The notes under the pieces were generated by a model, which was given only the letters and a program-made list of their open reading frames with translations, searched no databases and was not told where the DNA came from. Both the position numbers and the translations under genes were made by a program. Below are positions 11,133-20,575 of a stretch of 64,000 nt of DNA, one piece after another. The DNA is taken from NCBI RefSeq assembly GCF_900129575.1, contig NZ_FQWE01000003.1, forward strand, positions 400,758 through 464,757. Reading direction: 5' to 3'. This stretch comes from Flavobacterium segetis. Its GTDB lineage: Bacteria > Bacteroidota > Bacteroidia > Flavobacteriales > Flavobacteriaceae. The stretch's first letter is position 1; every line of letters starts with the position of its first letter.

Positions 11133-12095
11133 ATGAAAAAAATTATAGTTTCAATTTTTCTCTTGACCGTGGCTTCAAGCCACAGTCAGGAGCTTAATTT
11201 GCCTGTGTTCACGCAATATTTAGCTGATAACCCATTTGTTATTTCTTCTACCTTTGCAGGAATTGGTGACAATTTAAGAATTAGAGCAAACGGCCTTACG
11301 CAATGGGTGGGAATCAAAGACGCACCCGATAATCAATCTATTTATGCTGATTTTAGAATTGCCGATCAATCTGGTGTAGGAATTTCAGTTTACAATGATA
11401 AAAATGGATATACGAGTCAAACCGGTGCTAAGGCCTCGTTTGCACATCATATCATTTTAGATTATTACAGCAAGCAGTATTTGTCTTTTGGTCTTTCCTA
11501 TAATATCAACACCTTTAAAATTGATGTTAGCGAACTCGATCCTATCGATTTTGATCCAGCCATAACTGATAATAGGTTTACATCAAATAATAACTTTGAC
11601 GTAGGATTGCTTTATCGCAACAAAGGATTTTATTTGAGTTTCAATGCGAGTAATATCTTAAATAAAAACATTGATAAATTCACGCTGAATGAACCCAATC
11701 TTTTAAGGAATTACCAAGTGTATTCCGGTTACGTTTTTAGAAGTAAAAACTATAATAGATCGGAGATTGAGCCTTCTGTTTATTATCAGTTGTTTGCGAG
11801 TGATGGACGCTCAAGTACCGATTTAAACATAAAATTTAGAAAGTACGATCGAAATGACGATTATTATTGGGGTGGACTATCTTATCGTTTTTTAAATGAT
11901 CAAATAGGAAAGCCACTAAATATTGGGCCGATGGCTGGCCTTAAGAAATCTGGTTTTTATCTAGGTTATTCTTACCAAATGACACTTAATGAACTTTCTC
12001 CATACAATTCGGGTACACACGTAGTCACTATAGGATTTGATTTTCTTGCAGGAATTAGTAACTGCCCTTGTACTCAAAGTCCTGTTCATGATTAA
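11133..12095 (+). CDS. PorP/SprF family T9SS outer-membrane protein
   Basis: The product is 320 residues with signal peptide MKKIIVSIFLLTVASSHSQ and then the PorP/SprF opening ELNLPVFTQYLADNPFVIS, followed by beta-barrel-like alternating strands (SFGLSYNINTF, GGLSYRF, YLGYSYQMTLNE) to the end. In Flavobacterium johnsoniae, SprF is needed to bring the adjacent type B substrate SprB to the surface; PorP paralogues pair with their neighbouring substrates. The gene follows the adhesin on the same strand with no promoter-like sequence visible, so they are probably one operon. An in-frame ATG 24 bp upstream (11109) would add MPQIKISK before the signal peptide; the internal ATG, preceded by A-rich sequence, gives a cleaner signal peptide and is preferred. 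Confidence 0.9.
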   Translation: MKKIIVSIFLLTVASSHSQELNLPVFTQYLADNPFVISSTFAGIGDNLRIRANGLTQWVGIKDAPDNQSIYADFRIADQSGVGISVYNDKNGYTSQTGAKASFAHHIILDYYSKQYLSFGLSYNINTFKIDVSELDPIDFDPAITDNRFTSNNNFDVGLLYRNKGFYLSFNASNILNKNIDKFTLNEPNLLRNYQVYSGYVFRSKNYNRSEIEPSVYYQLFASDGRSSTDLNIKFRKYDRNDDYYWGGLSYRFLNDQIGKPLNIGPMAGLKKSGFYLGYSYQMTLNELSPYNSGTHVVTIGFDFLAGISNCPCTQSPVHD

Positions 12096-12213
12096 AGTTT
12101 ATCAATAACATTGGTTTAAAAAATCATTAATAAATTTACTAATTTACATCGATTTCGTTGCTTGGAATACATCTTTCAGTGTTTTTGCTCGTTTTTTAGT
12201 GATTTAAAAGTTC

Positions 12214-12221
12214 TATATTTG
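12214..12221 (+). promoter_or_regulatory. Candidate -7 box of the pgk promoter
   Basis: TATATTTG matches the Bacteroidota -7 consensus TAnnTTTG and lies 37 bp before the pgk ATG in A/T-rich leader sequence. A -33 TTTG at the usual 17-23 bp spacing is not evident. Confidence 0.45.
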
Positions 12222-12258
12222 TTACTCTTTCAAATAAAATAAACTAAAAAATATACCG

Positions 12259-13446
12259 ATGAAAACTTTAAAAGATTTCGATTTCAAAGACAAAAAAGCG
12301 ATAATAAGAGTTGATTTCAATGTGCCTTTGGATGAAAATTTCAATGTTACTGATGCGACTCGTATTGAAGCAGCTAAACCTACAATTGATGCAATTCTTG
12401 CTCAAGGTGGAAGTGTTATATTAATGTCTCATCTAGGCAGACCAAAGGGTGTTGAGGACAAGTATTCTCTAAAACATATTTTAGAAAAAACTTCAGAAAT
12501 TCTTAATGTTCCAGTAAAATTTGCTTCTAATTGTGTTGGTCAAGAAGCAACTTCTGCCGCTACTAGTTTAAAAGCAGGGGAAGTTTTATTGTTAGAAAAT
12601 TTGCGTTTTCATAAAGAAGAAGAAGAAGGGGATATTGCTTTCGCAAAAGAGTTAGCGTCTCTAGGAGACATTTATGTGAATGATGCTTTTGGTACGGCTC
12701 ACAGAGCACATGCATCAACTACCATTATTGCTCAGTTTTTTCAAGATAAAAAGTGTTTTGGACTATTGCTAACAAAAGAAATAGAAAGTTTAAATAAAGT
12801 CTTAAAAAATAGCAAAAAACCAGTTACTGCAGTTCTTGGAGGATCTAAAGTCTCTTCTAAAATTACAGTGATAGAAAATATTTTAGATAAAGTGGACCAC
12901 ATGATTATAGGCGGTGGAATGACATTTACGTTTGTCAAAGCTTTAGGTGGTAAAATTGGCGATTCTATTTGTGAAGATGACAAACAAGAATTAGCACTTG
13001 AGATTTTGAAATTAGCAAAGGAAAAAGGGGTTCAAATTCATATTCCAGTTGATGTTGTAGCAGCAAATGCCTTTGCAAATGATGCCAAAACTCAAATTGT
13101 TGATGTAGACAAAATTCCTGATGGATGGCAAGGCTTAGATGCTGGTCCTAAATCATTGGAAAACTTTAAAAAAGTGATTATGGAATCTAAAACTATACTA
13201 TGGAATGGACCATTAGGTGTTTTTGAAATGCCAAATTTTGCAAATGGTACTGTTGAATTAGGTAATTTTATTGCTGATGCAACGGCACATGGAGCGTTCT
13301 CATTAGTTGGCGGCGGAGATTCTGTTGCTGCTGTGAAACAATTTGGTCTTGAAGATAAAGTGAGCTATGTTTCTACTGGAGGCGGAGCAATGCTCGAAAT
13401 GTTGGAAGGAAAAGTATTGCCAGGAATTGCAGCAATTTTAGATTAA
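12259..13446 (+). CDS. pgk: Phosphoglycerate kinase
   Basis: Cytosolic glycolytic enzyme that transfers phosphate between 1,3-bisphosphoglycerate and ADP. The 395-residue length is normal for bacterial Pgk. Near the N-terminus RVDFNVPLD is the family signature and SHLGRPKG belongs to the 3-phosphoglycerate site; [12 protein letters not shown] and [14 protein letters not shown] follow. The C-terminal nucleotide domain has [12 protein letters not shown], the DVVAAN and WNGPLGVFE segments, and the glycine-rich GGGDSVAA and STGGGAMLE loops. It is monocistronic, with its own -7 box upstream and a strong hairpin terminator about 80 bp downstream. All expected motifs are intact. Confidence 0.98.
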   Translation: MKTLKDFDFKDKKAIIRVDFNVPLDENFNVTDATRIEAAKPTIDAILAQGGSVILMSHLGRPKGVEDKYSLKHILEKTSEILNVPVKFASNCVGQEATSAATSLKAGEVLLLENLRFHKEEEEGDIAFAKELASLGDIYVNDAFGTAHRAHASTTIIAQFFQDKKCFGLLLTKEIESLNKVLKNSKKPVTAVLGGSKVSSKITVIENILDKVDHMIIGGGMTFTFVKALGGKIGDSICEDDKQELALEILKLAKEKGVQIHIPVDVVAANAFANDAKTQIVDVDKIPDGWQGLDAGPKSLENFKKVIMESKTILWNGPLGVFEMPNFANGTVELGNFIADATAHGAFSLVGGGDSVAAVKQFGLEDKVSYVSTGGGAMLEMLEGKVLPGIAAILD

Positions 13447-13526
13447 ATCACAATGCATAAAAATGTAATGGTGAATCTTACTTTAAATAGTAATAAGTAG
13501 TTTCAAAGTTCTGTCTGAAATTATAG

Positions 13527-13559
13527 ACCTTGGCTTTATTTTAATGCCAAGGTTTTTTT
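13527..13559 (+). terminator. Rho-independent terminator of pgk
   Basis: An 8-bp perfect stem ACCTTGGC / GCCAAGGT with an 11-nt loop is followed directly by seven T residues on the plus strand, about 80 bp past the pgk stop. This accounts for part of the 398-bp gap between pgk and the next gene; the rest is A/T-rich leader of the transglycosylase gene. Confidence 0.85.
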
Positions 13560-13684
13560 ATGTAAATTGTTGAAAACATTTTTTAGAGGGCATTCTCTTA
13601 ATAAATTGATAGAAAAATAATAATAATTAGGCTGAACATTTCATTTTTAACAGTTTATAAACAATTTTTTAAATTTTTACCTAT

Positions 13685-13692
13685 TATGTTTG
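13685..13692 (+). promoter_or_regulatory. Candidate -7 box for the lytic transglycosylase gene
   Basis: TATGTTTG matches TAnnTTTG. If used, transcription would start near 13700 and leave an unusually long leader of about 145 nt before the ATG at 13845; the leader holds a short inverted repeat GTTCT/AGAAC at 13795-13819. No clear -33 TTTG is seen. Confidence 0.4.
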
Positions 13693-13844
13693 CACAATAA
13701 AGTATTTAAATGGGTTGAAATATAGCCTCTTGATCAGACAATTAACAAATGAGCATTTCCTAGATTTGGTCTTAACACCAATGACGATATAGGCGTTCTT
13801 CCCGATTGCGATCGAGAACATTAAAAAATAAATAGTATCTATCT

Positions 13845-15887
13845 ATGAACATAAAAAACACCACTTTATCTTTTTTTCTATTAGCGTCTCTATCTATAGG
13901 CGCACAAAATAGTATTGAAAGTAAAATTTCTAACAAACTTGAAATCAAAATATCTTATTTAGATTCTGTTAAAAAAACATTCGTAAATAATGCGCTAGCA
14001 TCTCGAGTAGATAGTTTATGGATGAATGAACTAACTAGTTTAGATTTGTACAATACAATTACTGCAGATATCGAAAATGTTAATATTGATGAAAAAGTAG
14101 ATTTTGAATTGCCAACTGCCCTTTTAAAAGAAAGATTAGCAGCAATGGATGCAAAATCACCATTTAATATTGAGTATAATCAAGGACTTGAAAATATTAT
14201 TAAATCGTTTTTGAAAAACAGGAAAAAATCATTTGAACGTTTAATGGGCGTTTCGGAATATTACTTTCCACTTTTTGAAGAAGCTTTGGCAAAGCAAAAC
14301 GTTCCATTAGAAATTAAATATTTAGCGGTTGTCGAATCAGCATTAAATCCTAGAGCAGTTTCTAAAATGGGTGCAACTGGATTATGGCAATTTATGTTCC
14401 ATACCGGAAAACAATATGGTTTAAAAATCGATTCTTATGTTGATGAACGCAGCGATCCACTAAAATCAAGTGAAGCAGCAACACAGTATATGACTAATAT
14501 GTATAAAATGTTTGGCGATTGGGATTTGGTTTTAGCCTCCTATAATTCTGGTCCGGGAAATGTATCTAAAGCTATTAGACGATCTGGTGGGCAAAAGAAC
14601 TATTGGAACATTCGAAAAAATTTACCAAAAGAAACACAAGGTTACGTTCCTGCTTTTTTAGCAACAATGTACATTTATGAATACCATAAAGAACATGGAA
14701 TTGTTCCTCAAAGAGCTGTGGTAAAACATTTTGCTACTGATACCATCATGATCAAACAGCAAATGTCATTTAAGCAAATAAGTGATTTGCTAGACGTTCC
14801 AGTAGCGCAGTTGCAGCTGTTAAATCCTTCTTATAAATTAAATGTAGTTCCGTTTTATAATGATGAACCTCATTTTTTAAGATTACCACAAGACAAAGCA
14901 GCTATTTTTGCCTCAAATGAAAGTCAAATTTATGCGTACACAGAGTACGAATTAAATCAGCGAGAAAAGCCTTTTGAGTCTGCTAGAGCGATAGCCGCAA
15001 AAGATACAGCAAGTTTTTCATTGCAAAATAACAAATCTTCAAAAACCAGTTACTACAAAGTGCGCAAAGGTGATAATCTATCAGCAATCGCGGCTAAATA
15101 TGATGTTACTACCGCTCAAATTAAAAAATGGAATGCTATAAAAGGAAGTGCTATAGCATACGGTAAAACACTTAAAATTGTTCAAGATGAAAACACCGAT
15201 AAATTAAGTAAGGTACCGCAAAACGACATCGTCCTCACAGATAACAAAATAAAAAGTCAAGTCACTGTCGCAAGAACATTAAAGGAAGAAGGGCTTATAA
15301 CTAAAGCAAACATAGTAAGTACAGAATCTGAATCTACTTATATTGTTCAAAAAGGAGATAATCTTGGTTCTATAGCTAAGAAATATAATGTGACAGTTGC
15401 TGATCTTCAAAAATGGAATACACTTTCAACTAATATGGTTCAAAGTGGAGCTTCATTAGCAGTTTCAAATGATGAGATAGCGGAAAAAGAGGAATTACCA
15501 TCAAATCCTGAGCGTAAAAACATAGAATACATTGTACAAAAAGGTGATAATTTAGGAAACATTGCGTCAAAGTTTGGAACGACTTTAACGGATTTGAAAT
15601 TGTGGAATAAATTAGCCGATAATAATTTATCAATAGGTAAAAATTTAATTGTTGCTAAAGGTGAAATTGCAATAGTGACAGATAAAGCCACTGTTAATAC
15701 TTTTAAAACTAAATCAAGTATTGCAGGAACTTCTAGTAAAATGGCTGAATATTACGTAAAAAAAGGAGATTCACTGTTCAGTATAGCTAAAAAATATCCA
15801 GGGGTAACTATTTCCGATTTAAAAAAATGGAACGATATTCGCAGTGAAGATATTAAACCCGGAATGAAACTAAAAATTAACGGATAA
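13845..15887 (+). CDS. Membrane-bound lytic murein transglycosylase with four LysM repeats (MltD-like)
   Basis: A 680-residue exported protein with signal peptide ending near SLSIGAQ. The SLT (goose-lysozyme-like) domain covers about residues 135-290: the catalytic glutamate is E164 in VVESALNPRAVSKMG, followed by GLWQFM and the SYNSGPGNV segment typical of family 1 lytic transglycosylases. These enzymes cleave peptidoglycan strands to 1,6-anhydro-MurNAc ends. Four LysM peptidoglycan-binding modules follow at about residues 402, 498, 560 and 635, each with the KGDxLxxIAxKY core and a KKWN/KLWN-type second half, joined by Ser/Thr/Lys-rich linkers. E. coli MltD has two LysM modules, so this is a longer version. 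A lipoprotein of the DUF4837 family follows at once and may be co-transcribed. Confidence 0.95.
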   Translation: MNIKNTTLSFFLLASLSIGAQNSIESKISNKLEIKISYLDSVKKTFVNNALASRVDSLWMNELTSLDLYNTITADIENVNIDEKVDFELPTALLKERLAAMDAKSPFNIEYNQGLENIIKSFLKNRKKSFERLMGVSEYYFPLFEEALAKQNVPLEIKYLAVVESALNPRAVSKMGATGLWQFMFHTGKQYGLKIDSYVDERSDPLKSSEAATQYMTNMYKMFGDWDLVLASYNSGPGNVSKAIRRSGGQKNYWNIRKNLPKETQGYVPAFLATMYIYEYHKEHGIVPQRAVVKHFATDTIMIKQQMSFKQISDLLDVPVAQLQLLNPSYKLNVVPFYNDEPHFLRLPQDKAAIFASNESQIYAYTEYELNQREKPFESARAIAAKDTASFSLQNNKSSKTSYYKVRKGDNLSAIAAKYDVTTAQIKKWNAIKGSAIAYGKTLKIVQDENTDKLSKVPQNDIVLTDNKIKSQVTVARTLKEEGLITKANIVSTESESTYIVQKGDNLGSIAKKYNVTVADLQKWNTLSTNMVQSGASLAVSNDEIAEKEELPSNPERKNIEYIVQKGDNLGNIASKFGTTLTDLKLWNKLADNNLSIGKNLIVAKGEIAIVTDKATVNTFKTKSSIAGTSSKMAEYYVKKGDSLFSIAKKYPGVTISDLKKWNDIRSEDIKPGMKLKING

Positions 15888-15933
15888 TAAAGTAAACTTC
15901 TTTAAATTTGGGTTTTGTTTTAAATAAAAAGCA

Positions 15934-16911
15934 ATGAATAAAACCCACTATTTACTATTTTTTGTTTCCTTATTATTTTTCTCTTGTAAAAATAGTGATC
16001 ATCACTCGCCTCGTAAAACTAGTGGTAAAATTAATGCAATCTCTGTTATTATTGATGATCAGTTGTGGAATGGCGATATAGGCGATAGCATTCGCAATAA
16101 GTTTGCTTCACCAGTAATTGGTTTACCACAAGAGGAACCGTTATTTAATATTAATCAATATCCTGCTAAACTTCTGGAGGGTTTTATGACTGATACACGA
16201 TCCATAATCGTAGTAAAAAAAGCGACTGAAAATAAATTTGAAATACACAAAGATCAGTATGCAGCGCCTCAAAATGTATTTCATATTTCTGGCAAAACTG
16301 CTGCAGACATAATTAAAAGTATTGAAAAGAATTATCCTAAAATGATTCAGATCATTAAAGAAGCTGAGATTGCCGAAGCGCAACGAATAAATGCGCAATC
16401 TTTAATAGATCCTAAAATAATCTTTAATAAATTTAGAACCACAATAGAAATTCCTACTGGATATGCGTACGTACTTCAAAAAAGTAATTTCACTTGGCTC
16501 AAAAAAGAAATTATAGGAGGTAACACTAGTTTATTAATTTACCAAGTTCCTTTAAAAACAATAAACAATAAAGGCGATTTAATAAGTTGCATTGTAAAAA
16601 TGCGGGATTCTATAGGGAAGTTATACATTAGTGGTAAAGACTTTAATACTTACATGTTAACAGAGGAGGCTTACGCTCCCTATCTTTCAAAAAGTAATCA
16701 TAACGGTAAAGAAACATATGAAACGAAAGGAACATGGCAATTAAATAATGATTTCATGTCAGGACCGTTCATCAACTATTCGATTGTTGATCCAGATAAT
16801 GACCGCATATTAGTCTTGGAAGGATTTTGTTATGCCCCATCAAAAGATAAGAGGGATTTGATGCACGAATTAGAGTCCATCATAAAATCAGCGGTGATTC
16901 CTAAAAAGTAA
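15934..16911 (+). CDS. DUF4837 family lipoprotein
   Basis: A 325-residue predicted lipoprotein: MNKTHYLLFFVSLLFFSC ends in a lipobox cysteine at residue 18, so the mature protein is likely membrane-anchored. The body matches what I recall of the DUF4837 family, found in Bacteroidota and often placed beside the LysM transglycosylase gene as here (46-bp gap, same strand). Function is unknown; neighbourhood suggests a cell-envelope role, which is inference. Segments such as GTWQLNNDFMSGPFINYS and YAPSKDKRDLMHELE near the C-terminus are the best conserved in my memory of the family. Confidence 0.8.
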   Translation: MNKTHYLLFFVSLLFFSCKNSDHHSPRKTSGKINAISVIIDDQLWNGDIGDSIRNKFASPVIGLPQEEPLFNINQYPAKLLEGFMTDTRSIIVVKKATENKFEIHKDQYAAPQNVFHISGKTAADIIKSIEKNYPKMIQIIKEAEIAEAQRINAQSLIDPKIIFNKFRTTIEIPTGYAYVLQKSNFTWLKKEIIGGNTSLLIYQVPLKTINNKGDLISCIVKMRDSIGKLYISGKDFNTYMLTEEAYAPYLSKSNHNGKETYETKGTWQLNNDFMSGPFINYSIVDPDNDRILVLEGFCYAPSKDKRDLMHELESIIKSAVIPKK

Positions 16912-16950
16912 TCTTAATTGCTTTAATTTGCACTCAAAAAATAATAATTG

Positions 16951-17397
16951 ATGGCTATACATTGGAAAATTAAATCATTTGATTCCCTTACTGTGCATGA
17001 ACTTTACGATCTACTGCAATTAAGAAGTGAAATTTTTGTGGTAGAGCAAAACTGCGTTTACCTTGATCTTGACGGAAAGGATAAAGTGGCTTTACACCTC
17101 ATAGGTGAATTCGAAAATAAAATAGTAGCTCACGCACGACTTTTTAAAGCGGGAATTAGTTTTGATAATGCCTCCATTGGTCGCGTGACCGTTTCTGCCG
17201 CTTATCGAGATCGAAAATGGGGACATGAATTAATGCAGCAAGCTATTGCAGGAATTCAACTTAATTTTGGCGAAAGCAAAATTACAATTGGAGCCCAATT
17301 ATACCTTAAAAATTTTTATGAAAGTCACGGATTTATACAAACAAGTGAAATGTATCTAGAAGATGACATTCCTCATATCGAGATGGTTAGAGAATGA
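16951..17397 (+). CDS. GNAT family N-acetyltransferase (ElaA-like)
   Basis: The 148-residue product shows the ElaA-type GNAT layout: an opening KIKSFDSLTVHELYDLLQLR, then RSEIFVVEQNCVYLDLDGKD, the LIGEFENKIVAHARL strand, and the acetyl-CoA loop region IGRVTVSAAYRDRKWGHELM. The late strand AQLYLKNFYESHGF is the usual GNAT beta5-alpha4 element. ElaA-like enzymes are cytosolic acetyltransferases whose substrates are mostly undefined. A TTG codon lies directly before the ATG at 16951; the ATG is the better start. The gene converges on the S41 protease gene. Confidence 0.88.
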   Translation: MAIHWKIKSFDSLTVHELYDLLQLRSEIFVVEQNCVYLDLDGKDKVALHLIGEFENKIVAHARLFKAGISFDNASIGRVTVSAAYRDRKWGHELMQQAIAGIQLNFGESKITIGAQLYLKNFYESHGFIQTSEMYLEDDIPHIEMVRE

Positions 17398-17468
17398 TTA
17401 TTTATTACTCCTAATTTGAGCAAGTTTAGATGCATAATTTCTTTAGTCCTATCAATCACTTTCTTGAA

Positions 17469-17485
17469 TTATCGCTTAGCGATAA
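17469..17485. repeat. Perfect 17-bp palindrome between convergent genes
   Basis: TTATCGCTTAGCGATAA is a perfect palindrome around a central T in the convergent gap between the GNAT and S41 genes. No T-tract follows on either side, so it is not a classical terminator. A close relative, TATCGCTCAGCGATA, lies upstream of hemA at 31272. Confidence 0.6.
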
Positions 17486-17552
17486 ACAAAGTTGAAATTA
17501 TTTATGCCTTCACAAAATGACAGGATTAGGATTATGCAAATTGTACTTTTTA

Positions 17553-19193
17553 TCAAATTTTTAAAATCGCATTGTACGCTGCATTATTGTTAAGTATGGT
17601 GGTTGCTTTTTTAATTTCAGCATTGTTTTGAATATAATACAGGTATAATCCCTCTTGATATTGATACCTTTTAATGATTTCATCTACCAGTATATTTTTA
17701 ATTTCCTTTTGGTTTTTATCAAGTAAAGTGTTTTCACTTTTTTGAAGTGCCGTTAATAATTGCTGATATTCTGCCTGAATGGATTCGTCTAATTTTTCTT
17801 TTTTGGCCACAGCCAAAGTGTTTTTTAAAGCTAGTTCCGTTTCCGTATCGAAGGAGAATTTTTGAACTTTTAAATACTGTTTAAAATCTAAATAATCAGC
17901 ATCAGAAATTACTGGAATTGTATTGCCTAAATTCGGGTTTTTATAATAATATGACGTAACATAATTAAAGATCCCGTCATTACGAAGTAAAGCTTTTGTT
18001 ATAGGGCTAGATTTAGTTTCTTCCATTTCCACATCAGGCTGGATTCCTCCGCCGTCATAAACGGTTCTCCCTTTTCTAGTCTTAAAGGCATTGTAATTCT
18101 TTTCGTCTGTTTTAATTGCTTTTCCGTTTTGATCTTTTTTCGAATAATCTAATGCTTGAATGCAACGTCCAGAAGGAGTATAATATCTTGAAATAGTTAC
18201 TTTTAATTGTGTTCCATATGTCAGGTCAACAGGTCGCTGCACTAATCCTTTACCAAAACTTCTACTTCCTACAACAACTGCACGATCTAAATCCTGCAAA
18301 GCTCCTGCAACAATTTCTGATGCTGATGCACTTCTTTCATTGACAATAACAATCAATGGAATTTGAGTATCAACAGGATCTTTTGTAGTTCTATAAGTGC
18401 TATTATGTTTTTCAATTTTAGATTTTGTTGTAACGATGGTTTCGTTTTTTGCAACAAATAAGTTGCAAATATTTACCGCTTCGTTCAAAAGTCCGCCTGG
18501 GTTATCTCTAACATCTAAAACAATTCGTTCAGCACCTTCTCTTTTAAGTTGTTCAAGGGCATCTTTAGTTTCTTGTGATGCTTTTTTAGTAAAACGTGCT
18601 AAAACAATATATCCTGTTTTATCATCAATTTTAGCAAAAAAGGGAACCGCCTTGATTTCTACTTCATCAAGGATAATTTGTGTCGTATTTATTTTTGCTT
18701 GTCGCAAATATTTTATATCAATTTTAGTGTTTTTAGCTCCTTTAAAAAGTTGTGTTGCTTCCTCTTTATAATCAGATAATTGAATATCTCCTATTTGTGT
18801 AATTTCGTCGCCAGGTTTTAATCCAGCTTTATCCGCAGGAAAACCTTTATAAACTTCCTTAACAACTAGTTGGTCTTGCTTCCGAGTCAGAATCGCTCCA
18901 ATACCTGTATACTCGCCCGTATTGTTGATTTTAAAACGCAATACATCTTGCTCATTAAAATATACAGTGTAAGGATCTAAACTAGCGAGCATGCCCTTTA
19001 TCGCTTTATCCATTAAATCGCCAGGATTTGTCTCATCAACATAATTCCTGTTAAGTTCTTTAAAAAGTGTGGTAAAGATTTCGATTTGCTTAGCAATTTC
19101 GAAAAAATCATCTTTAAAACTAGTGCCTACAAATAGAAAAGCCGACGCGATGATAGGTATAAGAATTTTTTTTTGGGGGAGGAATTTTTTCAT
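17553..19193 (-). CDS. S41 family C-terminal processing peptidase (CtpA/Tsp-like)
   Basis: A 546-residue exported serine protease with N-terminal hydrophobic segment ILIPIIASAFLFVGTSF. After an alpha-helical N-terminal region comes a PDZ domain (about residues 90-165, starting NTGEYTGIGA with GFPADKAGLKPGDEI) and the S41 core. The catalytic serine lies in NERSASASE (about residue 290) and the lysine in SFGKGLVQ (about residue 313), the expected Ser/Lys pair spacing. A Bacteroidota-type C-terminal extension of about 140 residues ends the protein. Such proteases process or degrade periplasmic proteins after recognising their C-terminus. The rnpA gene lies upstream on the same strand, 99 bp away. 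Confidence 0.93.
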   Translation of the reverse strand: MKKFLPQKKILIPIIASAFLFVGTSFKDDFFEIAKQIEIFTTLFKELNRNYVDETNPGDLMDKAIKGMLASLDPYTVYFNEQDVLRFKINNTGEYTGIGAILTRKQDQLVVKEVYKGFPADKAGLKPGDEITQIGDIQLSDYKEEATQLFKGAKNTKIDIKYLRQAKINTTQIILDEVEIKAVPFFAKIDDKTGYIVLARFTKKASQETKDALEQLKREGAERIVLDVRDNPGGLLNEAVNICNLFVAKNETIVTTKSKIEKHNSTYRTTKDPVDTQIPLIVIVNERSASASEIVAGALQDLDRAVVVGSRSFGKGLVQRPVDLTYGTQLKVTISRYYTPSGRCIQALDYSKKDQNGKAIKTDEKNYNAFKTRKGRTVYDGGGIQPDVEMEETKSSPITKALLRNDGIFNYVTSYYYKNPNLGNTIPVISDADYLDFKQYLKVQKFSFDTETELALKNTLAVAKKEKLDESIQAEYQQLLTALQKSENTLLDKNQKEIKNILVDEIIKRYQYQEGLYLYYIQNNAEIKKATTILNNNAAYNAILKI

Positions 19194-19292
19194 TTTTAGT
19201 ACTAAGAATTTAAAACACTAAAAATAGTTAAAATAAATAACTATTTAAAATGATATATAAAGCAAATGTTTATGCTTGATAATTAATTTAAG

Positions 19293-19706
19293 CTAGTCTT
19301 TTTCTAATGCGGGCTTAATATCAAGATCATTTTTTTTACAGTTTTGTTGAATAAACTTCTCAAACAATTGAATAGTCTTAAGATTTATTTCCTCGTAACT
19401 CAAGCGCTCTTTAGTTTGATAAAAAAACATAAACGAATAGGGTTGATCTAAATTATCAATTAGCAAATGTTTATTTAATCGATAGGTTTCGCGCAGTACG
19501 CGTTTAAAGTAATTTCTATCTACGGCTTTTTTAAAATTCTTTTTTGAAACAGAAACTCCCATTTTGATTTTTTCACCTTCACCAAAAGATTCAGATTTGT
19601 AAACGAGTCGCAACGGAAATTTAGAAACTGATTTTCCCTCAGTAAATAATAATCCTATCGTTATTTTACTTTTTAGCTTTTCGTTTTTTGGATACTTAAA
19701 ATTCAT
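19293..19706 (-). CDS. rnpA: Ribonuclease P protein component
   Basis: The 137-residue basic protein assists the RNase P RNA in 5' maturation of tRNAs. The family signature is seen as KKNFKKAVDRNYFKRVLRET, preceded by the FxEGKSVSKFPLRLVY strand and GVSVSKK. RnpA is usually 110-130 residues, so the length fits. In many bacteria rnpA neighbours rpmH and the origin; here it sits instead beside the S41 protease gene, an arrangement I associate with flavobacteria. No rpmH or RNase P RNA gene is seen in the window. Confidence 0.93.
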   Translation of the reverse strand: MNFKYPKNEKLKSKITIGLLFTEGKSVSKFPLRLVYKSESFGEGEKIKMGVSVSKKNFKKAVDRNYFKRVLRETYRLNKHLLIDNLDQPYSFMFFYQTKERLSYEEINLKTIQLFEKFIQQNCKKNDLDIKPALEKD

Positions 19707-19806
19707 TGTGATGTGGAAAAATCGTAAATTATAAAATGCAAACTTACGATTTAACGTTGAGCCATGATATCGATTTAGTTTTTTATACCACTAAAAATAT
19801 ATTTAT

Positions 19807-19814
19807 TACTTTTG
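19807..19814 (+). promoter_or_regulatory. Candidate -7 box of the plsC promoter
   Basis: TACTTTTG matches TAnnTTTG and ends 16 bp before the plsC ATG, leaving a short leader. The -33 element is not clear. Confidence 0.5.
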
Positions 19815-19830
19815 CACGAAATTATTAAGC

Positions 19831-20565
19831 ATGCAAAAACTGATTTCATATCCCATTTCCGTAATTTATTATTTGTGTTTCGGACTTACATTAGTGATTT
19901 TTCATCCTATTCAGTGGGTTTGTTTCAACGTTTTTGGTTACCAGGCCCATAAAAAAAGTGTGGATTATTTGAATTTCTTCTTAGTTAGATGCACTAATCT
20001 TTTAGGCACCACTTATAAATTTGAAAACTTAGATGCCATCCCTAAAAACGCGCCATTAATATTTGTTTCAAATCATCAAAGTATGTATGATATTATTGCA
20101 ATGATCTGGTTTTTTCGCCGTTTTCATTGTAAATTTGTAAGTAAGAAAGAATTAGGGAGCGGTATTCCAAGTGTATCTTATAACTTAAGACACGGTGGTT
20201 CAATTCTAATTGACAGGAAAGATCCTAAACAAGCTATTCCAGCAATCAAGGGACTCGGAGAATATATTGAAAAATACAATCGATCAGCGGTTATTTTTCC
20301 AGAGGGAACTAGAAGTAAAACGGGTACGCCTAAAGTGTTTTCTCAAACAGGATTAAAAATTTTATGTAAAAATGCACCTTCAGCTTATGTGGTTCCAATT
20401 AGCATAAACAATTCTTGGAAAATAGTTAAATACGGTTTTTTCCCTTTAGGTTTAGGAAATCGGCTTACCTTTGTAGTCCATGAGCCTTTAGCGGTCAAAG
20501 ATTATGATTTTGCTGACTTAATGTTAAAAACAGAAACAGCAGTAGTTCAAGGAATTAAAATTTAA
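19831..20565 (+). CDS. plsC: 1-acyl-sn-glycerol-3-phosphate acyltransferase
   Basis: A 244-residue membrane-associated acyltransferase that acylates lysophosphatidate in phospholipid synthesis. After an N-terminal hydrophobic segment (SVIYYLCFGLTLVIFHPIQW) the four family blocks appear: the catalytic HX4D motif in SNHQSMYD (about residue 87), the GGSILIDRKD block, FPEGTRSKTG, and the VVPISINNS block. The acyl-ACP desaturase gene follows 10 bp downstream, so the pair forms a lipid operon from the promoter at 19807. Confidence 0.93.
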   Translation: MQKLISYPISVIYYLCFGLTLVIFHPIQWVCFNVFGYQAHKKSVDYLNFFLVRCTNLLGTTYKFENLDAIPKNAPLIFVSNHQSMYDIIAMIWFFRRFHCKFVSKKELGSGIPSVSYNLRHGGSILIDRKDPKQAIPAIKGLGEYIEKYNRSAVIFPEGTRSKTGTPKVFSQTGLKILCKNAPSAYVVPISINNSWKIVKYGFFPLGLGNRLTFVVHEPLAVKDYDFADLMLKTETAVVQGIKI

Positions 20566-20575
20566 ATTATATATA

